Below, piece by piece: positions 1-6,136 of a stretch of 27,420 nt of DNA (position 1 is the stretch's first letter; every line of letters begins with the position of its first letter). Origin of the DNA: an uncultured Rivibacter sp. GTDB taxonomy: Bacteria; Pseudomonadota; Gammaproteobacteria; Burkholderiales; Burkholderiaceae. The notes beneath the pieces are model-generated. The model searched no databases and was not told the origin of the DNA. It was given only the letters and a program-made list of their open reading frames with translations. The stretch lies in assembly GCA_946481025.1 (NCBI GenBank), contig CAMLNA010000049.1, forward strand, positions 1 through 27,420. The letters run 5' to 3'. A program made the translations under genes and the position numbers.

Positions 1-376
1 GCGGCAGCAGCATGCGCGACTTGATCTCGATCAGCATGGCCGCCATCAGCAGGTATTCGGCGGCGAGTTCGAGGTTGCGCTTGCGGATCTGTTCGACGTA
101 GTCCAGGTACTGGCGCGTCACGTCGGCCAGCGGGATGTCGAGGATGTTGAAGTTCTGCTTGCGGATGAGGTAGAGCAGCAGGTCGAGCGGGCCCTCGAAG
201 GTCTCGAGGAAGACCTCCAGCGCGTCGGGAGGGATGTAGAGGTCGGTTGGCAGGGCGAACAGCGGCTCGCCGTAGAGCTTGGCCACGGCCACATGGTCCA
301 CCACCACGGGCAGGCCGTCCGTATCCGCGCGTGTCTGCTGCTCTGGCGACTCGGGCGCCAGGACCTCATCGGTCAT
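1..376 (-). CDS. scpA: Segregation and condensation protein A, N-terminal part (cut by window edge)
   Basis: ScpA is the kleisin subunit that bridges SMC heads together with ScpB in bacterial chromosome condensation and segregation. About 125 residues are visible, reading leftwards from the ATG at 376, and the gene runs off the left edge. After a variable N-terminus of about 50 residues comes the typical kleisin start FEGPLDLLLYLIRKQNFNIL, followed by DIPLADVTRQYLDYVE and the helical stretch AAEYLLMAAMLIEIKSRMLLP, which is the SMC-neck-binding region of the family. Only 2 bp separate its start from the stop of the upstream DUF3460 gene, so the two are almost certainly cotranscribed and possibly translationally coupled. 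The C-terminal winged-helix part lies outside the window. The family assignment is secure. Confidence 0.93.
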   Translation of the reverse strand, partial: MTDEVLAPESPEQQTRADTDGLPVVVDHVAVAKLYGEPLFALPTDLYIPPDALEVFLETFEGPLDLLLYLIRKQNFNILDIPLADVTRQYLDYVEQIRKRNLELAAEYLLMAAMLIEIKSRMLLP

Positions 377-378
377 GC

Positions 379-582
379 TCAGTCGGCCTTGGTCTGGTAG
401 ACGTAAGGCTGCTGCGGCACGCGGGCGGCGCGGTATTCGGCCTGGGCACGGTGGTCGATGGGCTTGTCCCACAGCAGCCCGCGGCCTTCGCGCTGGCGGG
501 CTTCCAGCTGCGGGTCCTTGGCCTTCAGGTTGTCGATGAACTGGGTGACGTCGGACTTGTAGGGTTTCCAGAACAGCGGCAT
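379..582 (-). CDS. DUF3460 family small protein
   Basis: A 67-residue protein starting MPLFWKPYKSDVTQFID and ending in a Tyr/Gln-rich tail. It matches my recollection of DUF3460, a short family found mainly in Burkholderiales and often encoded next to scpA. Its function is unknown. It has no signal peptide or membrane segment, is rich in Lys, Arg and Asp, and contains a central LEARQREGRGLLWDKP segment typical of the family. It is the first gene of a two-gene unit with scpA, with a gap of 2 bp. The ATG at 582 is preceded by no convincing Shine-Dalgarno, but a TAAAAT -10-like element lies about 34 bp upstream. Confidence 0.85.
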   Translation of the reverse strand: MPLFWKPYKSDVTQFIDNLKAKDPQLEARQREGRGLLWDKPIDHRAQAEYRAARVPQQPYVYQTKAD

Positions 583-615
583 CGTAGGACTCGGTCTAGG
601 CGGGGGAAGCCGCGC

Positions 616-621
616 ATTTTA
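616..621 (-). promoter_or_regulatory. Candidate -10 element for the DUF3460-scpA operon
   Basis: Read on the minus strand this is TAAAAT in the context GCTAAAATGCG, a five-of-six match to the sigma-70 -10 box, placed 33 bp before the DUF3460 start. No good -35 hexamer lies 16-18 bp upstream. That position falls inside the first copy of the 87-bp repeat array that begins at 634, so the repeat supplies the upstream promoter DNA. Confidence 0.45.
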
Positions 622-633
622 GCGGGGTGGGAT

Positions 634-837
634 GACGACACCCCGGCCGGCGGGTACGCCGGCCACCCCTCCGAGAGGGGGCGGGCCTTGCTTGGGGCGG
701 CCCGGCGCGGCGGCCCGGATGACGACACCCCGGCCGGCGGGTACGCCGGCCACCCCTCCGAGAGGGGGCGGGCCTTGCTTGGGGCGGCCCGGCGCGGCGG
801 CCCGGATGACGACACCCCGGCCGGCGGGTACGCCGGC
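634..837. repeat. Tandem repeat array, 87-bp unit, two identical copies plus a 30-bp partial
   Basis: Copies lie at 634-720 and 721-807 and read as identical. A third copy matches from 808 to 837 and then diverges. Each unit begins GACGACACCCCGGCCGGCGG, contains the small inverted repeat CCCCTC-CGA-GAGGGG, and continues with a GCCTTGCTTGGGGCGGCCCG core. Because 87 is a multiple of three and the DNA is very GC-rich, long but spurious reading frames run through it on both strands. The array sits in the 418-bp gene-free stretch between the hypothetical gene ending at 1001 and the DUF3460 start. Apart from this array, the inverted repeat at 883-909, the degenerate copy at 921-991 and a -10-like element, I see nothing in that stretch. 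Confidence 0.9.
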
Positions 838-882
838 GCCCTGCAGGCCGCGCCGGCCGCAAGCGGCCAGCCCTTCACCAGG

Positions 883-909
883 CACCAACAGTCCCCCGGA
901 CTGTTGGTG
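883..909. repeat. Perfect inverted repeat, 12-bp arms, 3-bp loop
   Basis: CACCAACAGTCC, then CCC, then GGACTGTTGGTG. The arms are exactly complementary. It lies between the tandem array and the degenerate repeat copy and would form a stable hairpin in either transcript. It has no T-tract. It resembles short palindromic repeats scattered between genes in GC-rich Burkholderiales, but the family cannot be named from one copy. Confidence 0.8.
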
Positions 910-920
910 TCCGGGTTCAG

Positions 921-991
921 CCCCTCCGAGAGGGGGGCCTTGCTTGGGGCGGCCCGGCGCAGCGGCCCGGGGTCGGCACCCCGGCCGGCGG
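921..991. repeat. Degenerate copy of the 87-bp repeat
   Basis: From CCCCTCCGAGAGGGG onwards this segment follows the unit of the array at 634-837: same small hairpin, same GCCTTGCTTGGGGCGGCCCG core, then GGCACCCCGGCCGGCGG. It has small indels and substitutions, such as loss of the GC before GGCC and GGTC in place of the GATGAC stretch. It is an older copy or a related family member. Confidence 0.7.
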
Positions 992-1000
992 CCCTGCGCT

Positions 1001-1675
1001 TCAGCGCGGCTCGATCTGCCGGACCGACAGCGCGCCGGCCAGGAAGGCATGGGGCTGGCCGACCAGCCACTTGGCCAGCTCGTCGAGCCGCTTGCTGCCG
1101 ATTTCCAGCGCGTTGAACTGGGCCACCACCGAGCCCAGCCCGTCGAGGTTCTGGATGGTGAACTCGAGTGTGCCGTTGTCGTGGTCGGGCACCACGCGGG
1201 CGCCGGCAGCGATGTCGGCGTCGAACTCGTAGCGCATCTCGATCAGCTTGCCGGTCTCGGGGTTGCGCACCGTCTCCGGGCGGCACACGACACCGCTTTG
1301 CGCGATGCGGTCCTCGAGCCTTTCGATGTCGGTCGGGAAGTTCTTCATCATCGACAGGCGCTGGCCGGTGCTCAGTACGCAAAGCAGCGCGATGTGGTCG
1401 GTGACGTCCTGGCCGCGCAGGCGCTTGCGCCGCACGTCGGTGCGGAAATCACTGAATTTGAGGCCCTCGAAGACCGTCTTGGTGTCGAAGGCGTAGCGTG
1501 CGCGTGCCGGCGGGTTGATGACGTTGAGCTGCTTGACGAGGTCCACCCAGTACTGGAACACGTTCTTGCAGGCCGACTCGACCAGCATGCCGTTGCGTTC
1601 GAGTGCGGCGGTGTCGGTGTTCTGCCGGGCCTGCAGGTCGCCGGCCTGGCGCTTGAGATCGTCTAGGAAGCCCAC
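1001..1675 (-). CDS. Conserved hypothetical protein (Burkholderiales type)
   Basis: About 224 residues from a GTG at 1675, giving a start of the form (M)GFLDDLKRQAGDLQARQN. An in-frame ATG at 1720 would add 15 residues of low-quality sequence. I prefer the GTG because related proteins, as I recall them, start with a G/S-FLDxLKxQA segment, though no strong Shine-Dalgarno supports either start. The protein has no signal peptide or transmembrane segment. It contains a central Arg/Lys-rich stretch (DVRRKRLRGQDVTDHIAL) and a C-terminal helical region ending LVGQPHAFLAGALSVRQIEPR. I do not recognise a named domain and assign no function. It diverges from the CYTH-CHAD gene. Confidence 0.75.
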   Translation of the reverse strand: MGFLDDLKRQAGDLQARQNTDTAALERNGMLVESACKNVFQYWVDLVKQLNVINPPARARYAFDTKTVFEGLKFSDFRTDVRRKRLRGQDVTDHIALLCVLSTGQRLSMMKNFPTDIERLEDRIAQSGVVCRPETVRNPETGKLIEMRYEFDADIAAGARVVPDHDNGTLEFTIQNLDGLGSVVAQFNALEIGSKRLDELAKWLVGQPHAFLAGALSVRQIEPR

Positions 1676-1785
1676 GGTGCTGAATTCGGGAGAGAGCGAA
1701 CGCGCGCGAGGATAGCGCAACGATGCGTCGCGATGCGATCATGGGCGCCCCCCCGGAAGGGTGGAAACCGGCAGGAAGTGAAGTT

Positions 1786-3267
1786 TTGCAGGAGATCGAG
1801 CTCAAGTTCCAGGTGAGTCCCCGGCTGCGGACGGCCGTGCAGGCCGAGGTGGCGCAGGGCAGCGGCAGCGTGCGGGAGCGCTTGCGCGCGGCCTACTACG
1901 ACACCGCCGACCGGTGCCTGGCCCAAGCCGGGCTCGCGCTGCGGCTGCGCCAGGAAGGCCGCGGCTGGGTGCAGACGCTCAAGGGCGCCGGCGACCACGC
2001 GATGGTGCGGCTGGAGCACGAGGTGCCGCTGGGCAGTGCACGGGGGCCGGTGCCGGTGGTCGACCCGTCGCGCCACGACGGCACGCCGGCCGGCGCGCTG
2101 CTGGCCTCGGTGCTGGGTGACGAGGGTGCCGGCGGCCTCACCGAGCTCTACCGCACCGACGTGCTGCGTACGCGCCGCCGCTTGCGCACCCGCGGCGGCA
2201 CGGTGGAACTGGCGTTCGATGCCGGCGAGATCCGTGCCGGCAGGCGCCTCTGGCCGGTCTGCGAACTGGAGATCGAACTGGTCGGCGGTTCCCCGGCCGC
2301 GGTGATCGAAGTGGCGCGCCGCTGGGTGCGCCGCCACGGCGTGTGGCTGGACGTGCGGACCAAGGCCGAACGCGGCGACCGGCTGGCCCGTGGCGTCGAT
2401 GCCGGCGAGCCCGTCAAGGCCACGCCGCTCGCGCTGACCGCGGGGGCGACGGTGGAGGCGGCCTGGCGCGCCATGCTGGGAAACTGCCTGGCGCAGGTGC
2501 TGCCCAATGCCAGCGAAGTCGCCGGCGGGGCGGCCCGTCCGGAGCATCTGCACCAGCTGCGCGTGGGCCTGCGCAGGCTGCGCTCGGGGTTGCGCCTTTT
2601 CGAGGGCTGGATCGACCCGGCGCCCGAGCCGGGTGTGGTGGAGGCGGTGTCGCGGCTGTTTTCGAGCCTGGGCGATGCCCGGGACGCCGACGTGCAGGCA
2701 GCCCTGATGCCCGAGCTGCAGGCGGCCGGTGCGCCCCCCCTGCCGGCGCTGCGGGGCGGCAAGGGGGTCGACCCGGTCGAGCTGCTGCGCGAGCCGGACA
2801 CCACGCTGCTGTGGCTGGACTTGCTGGCCTGGCTGGTGGCACCGACGCCCGCCGACGAGCAACGCGACGCGCCGCCGCGGCTGATCAGGCCGCTGGCGGC
2901 GCGCCGCCTCAAGCGCTGGCACGGTCAGGTGGCCGAGGCGGCAGCCCGGTTCGACAGCCTGGCCGACGAGGAGCGGCACCGGTTGCGCAAGCAGGTCAAG
3001 CGGCTGCGCTACTCGATCGAGTTCGCGGGGGCGCTGTTCCCGGCCAGGCGGGTCGAACGCTACCTGCAGCGGCTGCGGCCGGCGCAGGAAAGCCTGGGGC
3101 ATTTCAACGACGTCGTGGTCGCCCAGGCAGGCTGGCGCGAGCGGGCGGACGACGACCCGCGCGCCTGGTTCGCGGTGGGCTGGCTGGCCGCGCAGCGGGG
3201 GGCGGTGCTGGCTGAATGCCGGACCACGCTGGCGCCGCTGCTGGACGTGCCGAAATTCTGGAAATAG
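1786..3267 (+). CDS. CYTH and CHAD domain-containing protein (probable inorganic triphosphatase)
   Basis: A 493-residue two-domain protein. The N-terminal CYTH domain (about 1-205) opens with the diagnostic ExExK signature QEIELKF and carries the charged strands of the triphosphate tunnel (ALRLRQEG, VQTLKG, ELEIELVGG, TKAERGDRL). The C-terminal CHAD domain (about 230-480) has the conserved His/Arg/Lys helices HLHQLRVGLRRLRSGLRLF and HRLRKQVKRLRYSIEF. CYTH proteins of this architecture, such as E. coli YgiF, hydrolyse inorganic triphosphate, and CHAD binds polyphosphate. The function here is by homology. I chose the TTG at 1786 because AGGAAG lies 7 bp before it and the CYTH fold starts at once. 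In-frame ATGs at 1723 and 1741 would add a poorly coding tail. Its stop lies 3 bp from the stop of the convergent SulP gene. Confidence 0.9.
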   Translation: MQEIELKFQVSPRLRTAVQAEVAQGSGSVRERLRAAYYDTADRCLAQAGLALRLRQEGRGWVQTLKGAGDHAMVRLEHEVPLGSARGPVPVVDPSRHDGTPAGALLASVLGDEGAGGLTELYRTDVLRTRRRLRTRGGTVELAFDAGEIRAGRRLWPVCELEIELVGGSPAAVIEVARRWVRRHGVWLDVRTKAERGDRLARGVDAGEPVKATPLALTAGATVEAAWRAMLGNCLAQVLPNASEVAGGAARPEHLHQLRVGLRRLRSGLRLFEGWIDPAPEPGVVEAVSRLFSSLGDARDADVQAALMPELQAAGAPPLPALRGGKGVDPVELLREPDTTLLWLDLLAWLVAPTPADEQRDAPPRLIRPLAARRLKRWHGQVAEAAARFDSLADEERHRLRKQVKRLRYSIEFAGALFPARRVERYLQRLRPAQESLGHFNDVVVAQAGWRERADDDPRAWFAVGWLAAQRGAVLAECRTTLAPLLDVPKFWK

Positions 3268-3270
3268 GCC

Positions 3271-4986
3271 TCATCCGGCGGGTTCGACGCCGTGGCGCGA
3301 GTCGCCCCCGGCCGCAGACGGGCGCAGCAGCTCCAGCGCCTCGTCGAGCGTGCCGCAGATGTTGTCCACACCCAGCTGCACGTCGAGCTCGGAGCGCTTC
3401 ACCAGCGACGCAGGCTGCGGGTTCATCTCGCACAGCATGAGCGCCACGTGGCGCCTTGCCAGCACCTTGCGCAGCTGCTCCAGGGCGTCGATGCCGCTGG
3501 TGTCCATCGAGATGAGGCGGTGCATTTCCAGCACGACGGCGCGCGTGCCGTGCGGTACCCCGTCGGCCATGGCTTCCACCTTGGCCACCGCGCCGAAGAA
3601 CAGCGCCCCGTAAAGCTTGAACACCACGACGCCGGGCGGCATGCCCTGCACGGCCACCGGCTCGGCGCGGAACAGGGTGCTCATGCGCTGGATGAAGAAC
3701 ACGCAGGCCAGCACCAGCCCCACCTGCACCGCCACGGTGAGGTCGAAGATGACCGTGAGGGCGAAGGTGCCGACCAGGATGGTGCGGTACTGCAGGCTGA
3801 AGTGCCGCAGCCGCCGGAATTCGTGCCATTCGCCCATGTTCCAGGCCACGAACAGCAGGATGCCGGCGAGCACCGCCAGCGGTACGTGTGCCGCCAGCGG
3901 AGCGGCCACCAGCACGACGAGCAGCAGCGTGGCCGCGTGCACGATGCCGGCCACCGGGCTGGTGGCGCCCGCGCGCGCGTTGGTCACGGTGCGGGCAATG
4001 GTGCCGGTGGCGGGAATGCCGCCGAAGAACGGCACCACGAAGTTGGCCACCCCCTGGGCCATGAGTTCCTGGTTGGGGTCGTGCTTCGCGTGCTCGGTCA
4101 CGTTGTCGGCGACGCGTGCGCACAGCAGCGACTCGATGGCGCCCAGCAGCGCGATGGTGACCGTGGGGATGAACAGCTGCTTGGCGCTGTCCCAGGTGAA
4201 GGGCGGCAGGCTGAGCGCGGGCAGCGCCTGGGGGATGCCGCCGAAACGGGTGCCGATGGTTTCGACCGGCAGCTCGAGCAGCGCCGCTGCCACGGTGAGC
4301 GACACCAGCGCGACCATCGGGCCCGGCACCCGCGCGGCGGTGCGCAGCGTGCGACCTTCGAGCAGGTGGGGCGGCAGCAATGAGCCGGTGGAAAACAGCC
4401 GCGGCCACAGGAACAGCCCCATCACGCACACCGCGCCCAGCGCAAGGGCATGCAGGTTCACGCCGTCCAGGTGCGAAGCGATCGCCTGGATCTGCATGAA
4501 GAAGTCGCCGGGCATTCTGGCGATCGGCAGGCCCAGCAGGTCCTTGACCTGCGACAGCGCGATCAGCACCGCGATGCCGTTGGTGAAGCCGATCACGATG
4601 GACACCGGGATGTAGCGCACGAGGGTGCCGAGCCTGAACAGCCCCAGGAGGAACAGCAGGACGCCGGCGAAGGCAGTGGAGATGAGCAGGTTCGTGAGGC
4701 CGTAGCGCTCGACGATGCCGTAGACGATGACGATGAAGGCGCCGGCCGGCCCGCCGATCTGCACCTGCGAGCCGCCCAGCGCCGAGATCAGGAAGCCCGC
4801 GACGATGGCAGTGATGAGGCCCTGCTCGGGCTTGACGCCCGAGGCAATGCCGAAGGCCATGGCCAGCGGCAGCGCGACGATGCCCACGGTGAGGCCGGCG
4901 CCCAGGTCGGCGAGGAAGCGCCGGCGGTCGTAGCCGGCGAGCGCGTCAAGCAGGCGCGGCCGGAACTTGTGCAGGACCGGCGACAT
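3271..4986 (-). CDS. SulP family inorganic anion transporter with STAS domain
   Basis: A 571-residue SulP/SLC26-type permease. The N-terminal half starts with the family segment FLADLGAGLTVGIVALPLAM and continues through about 10-14 hydrophobic helices, including the conserved QVQIGGPAGAFIVIV stretch and the region LLGAIESLLCARVADN. The cytoplasmic STAS domain occupies about the last 120 residues (VVVFKLYGALFFGAVAKVE, then ISMDTSGIDALEQL, equivalent to the conserved D-S/T-S-G loop). SulP proteins carry sulfate, bicarbonate or dicarboxylates; the substrate cannot be read from sequence. The ATG at 4986 lies 25 bp downstream of the small ribbon-helix-helix gene, so the two are likely cotranscribed and that regulator may set transporter expression. 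Confidence 0.93.
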   Translation of the reverse strand: MSPVLHKFRPRLLDALAGYDRRRFLADLGAGLTVGIVALPLAMAFGIASGVKPEQGLITAIVAGFLISALGGSQVQIGGPAGAFIVIVYGIVERYGLTNLLISTAFAGVLLFLLGLFRLGTLVRYIPVSIVIGFTNGIAVLIALSQVKDLLGLPIARMPGDFFMQIQAIASHLDGVNLHALALGAVCVMGLFLWPRLFSTGSLLPPHLLEGRTLRTAARVPGPMVALVSLTVAAALLELPVETIGTRFGGIPQALPALSLPPFTWDSAKQLFIPTVTIALLGAIESLLCARVADNVTEHAKHDPNQELMAQGVANFVVPFFGGIPATGTIARTVTNARAGATSPVAGIVHAATLLLVVLVAAPLAAHVPLAVLAGILLFVAWNMGEWHEFRRLRHFSLQYRTILVGTFALTVIFDLTVAVQVGLVLACVFFIQRMSTLFRAEPVAVQGMPPGVVVFKLYGALFFGAVAKVEAMADGVPHGTRAVVLEMHRLISMDTSGIDALEQLRKVLARRHVALMLCEMNPQPASLVKRSELDVQLGVDNICGTLDEALELLRPSAAGGDSRHGVEPAG

Positions 4987-5011
4987 GCTTCCTACCCCCG
5001 GCCGGCCGACG

Positions 5012-5230
5012 TCAGCGCCTGGTGTTGCGCCGTGACCGGACGCCGGCGGGCGCCGGCGTTTCGGCCGTGCCGCTGGGCACGTACGACACGCCGTGCTGGG
5101 CCAGGTACTCGCGGATCAGCTGCCGCACCACCTGCGACGGAGTCAGGTCCTGCTGGGCGCACAGGCCCTCGAAGGCGGCCTTCTTCGCCGGATCGATCAG
5201 CAGCGTGAGCCGGGCGGTTTTCAGTTCCAT
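5012..5230 (-). CDS. Ribbon-helix-helix (CopG-like) small protein
   Basis: 72 residues. The N-terminal strand KTARLTLLIDPAKKAAFEGL, followed by QDLTPSQVVRQLIREYLAQHG, fits the ribbon-helix-helix DNA-binding fold: one beta strand for dimeric groove contacts, then two helices with the turn around DLTPSQ. The last 25 residues are Pro/Ala/Arg-rich and probably disordered. Proteins of this type are usually autoregulating dimers that bind short palindromes. A perfect palindrome overlaps the -10 of the gene's own predicted promoter, which fits that role. GAGG sits just before the ATG at 5230. The gene leads directly into the SulP transporter. There is no toxin-like partner gene, so I do not call it an antitoxin. 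Confidence 0.75.
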   Translation of the reverse strand: MELKTARLTLLIDPAKKAAFEGLCAQQDLTPSQVVRQLIREYLAQHGVSYVPSGTAETPAPAGVRSRRNTRR

Positions 5231-5258
5231 GTGCCTCGCATGTTAATGTCATGTGCGT

Positions 5259-5273
5259 TACGATCCCATCGTA
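5259..5273. promoter_or_regulatory. Candidate operator palindrome for the RHH-SulP operon
   Basis: TACGAT-CCC-ATCGTA, a perfect 6-bp inverted repeat with a 3-bp centre. On the minus strand its first arm is the -10 hexamer of the promoter at 5268-5296. A protein bound here would block RNA polymerase. Assigning the adjacent RHH protein as the binder is inference. Confidence 0.5.
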
Positions 5274-5296
5274 GAGACATGAAATTCGCTTGGCAA
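5268..5296 (-). promoter_or_regulatory. Sigma-70-type promoter for the RHH-SulP operon
   Basis: Read on the minus strand: TTGCCA (5296-5291), 17-bp spacer, TACGAT (5273-5268). The -35 matches the consensus at five of six positions and the -10 at four of six, with ideal spacing. Transcription would start around 5261, giving a leader of about 30 nt before the ATG at 5230. Confidence 0.6.
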
Positions 5297-5350
5297 GCGC
5301 AGCGAGTTTCATGCCCGCCTGCCATCCGGTTCCGTTGCCAGCCTTCGCCG

Positions 5351-6124
5351 ATGCCGACTGCCTTCCTCCACGGGCTCACGCACAAGGTCAGGACGCGCCG
5401 CACCAATCGCCAGCTCGGCGGCGTGCTGGCCTTCGTGGCAGGCGCCGTCAATGCCGGCGGCTTCCTGGCCGTGCAGCGCTATACCTCGCACATGACGGGC
5501 ATCGTGTCCGCCATCGCCGACGATCTCGTACTGGGGCAGCTGGCCCTGGCCATGGCGGGGGTGTCTTCCCTGCTGGCCTTCATGGCGGGCGCCGCCGTGA
5601 CGGCGCTGCTGACGCACTGGGCGCGCCGCCGGCAGATGGGCGGAGAGTTCGCGTTGCCGCTCATGCTGGAGGCGTGCCTGCTGCTCGTGTTCGGCCTGCT
5701 GGGCGGCAACCTGGAGCTGATCGTCGACGTCTTCGTGCCGTCGACGGTGCTGCTGCTGTGTTTCATCATGGGCCTGCAGAACGCCGTGGTGACGAAGATC
5801 TCGCAGGCGGAGATCCGCACGACGCACATGACCGGCGTCATCACCGACCTGGGCATCGAACTGGGGCGCCTCGTCTACTGGAACCGCACGCGCGAGGCGG
5901 ACGACCAGCACTTCGTGCGGGCCAACCGCGACAAGCTCAGGGTGCACGGCATGATCCTGGGCCTGTTTTTCGGGGGAGGCATCGTCGGAGCGTTGGCTTT
6001 CAAGCGCCTCGGCTTTTCCGCGACGGTGCCGATCGCGGCGCTGCTCACCGCGATGGCCTGGCCGCCGCTGCTGCAGGACCTGCGTGCGTGGATGGCCGCC
6101 TCGGACGGAGGCAGCACCCGCTGA
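5351..6124 (+). CDS. DUF1275 (YoaK-like) membrane protein
   Basis: 257 residues from the ATG at 5351, beginning MPTAFLHGLTHKVRTRRTNR. The core GVLAFVAGAVNAGGFLAVQRY, then TSHMTGIVSAIADDL, is the DUF1275/YoaK signature, as is the later IMGLQNAVVTKISQAEIRTT followed by HMTGVITDLGIELGR, an internal echo of the first T-HMTG motif. About six hydrophobic segments are visible, so it is an inner-membrane protein. The family has no firmly established biochemical role. The frame stays open upstream, but the ATG is placed where homology begins. The gene is convergent with metG, with 12 bp between the stops, and shares its upstream region with the divergent RHH gene. Confidence 0.88.
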   Translation: MPTAFLHGLTHKVRTRRTNRQLGGVLAFVAGAVNAGGFLAVQRYTSHMTGIVSAIADDLVLGQLALAMAGVSSLLAFMAGAAVTALLTHWARRRQMGGEFALPLMLEACLLLVFGLLGGNLELIVDVFVPSTVLLLCFIMGLQNAVVTKISQAEIRTTHMTGVITDLGIELGRLVYWNRTREADDQHFVRANRDKLRVHGMILGLFFGGGIVGALAFKRLGFSATVPIAALLTAMAWPPLLQDLRAWMAASDGGSTR

Positions 6125-6136
6125 GCGTGGGCGTCG

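Noticed and set aside
634..991. CRISPR-like appearance of direct repeats
   Set aside because: The units are contiguous with no spacers, 87 bp long, and no cas genes are present.
525..1666. Long open frames on both strands through the 87-bp repeats (285 and 344 codons)
   Set aside because: They arise because the repeat length is a multiple of three and the DNA is GC-rich. They run through the hypothetical gene in other frames and show no domain.
5012..5230. RHH protein as an antitoxin
   Set aside because: No toxin-like gene is adjacent; the neighbour on the same strand is a SulP transporter.
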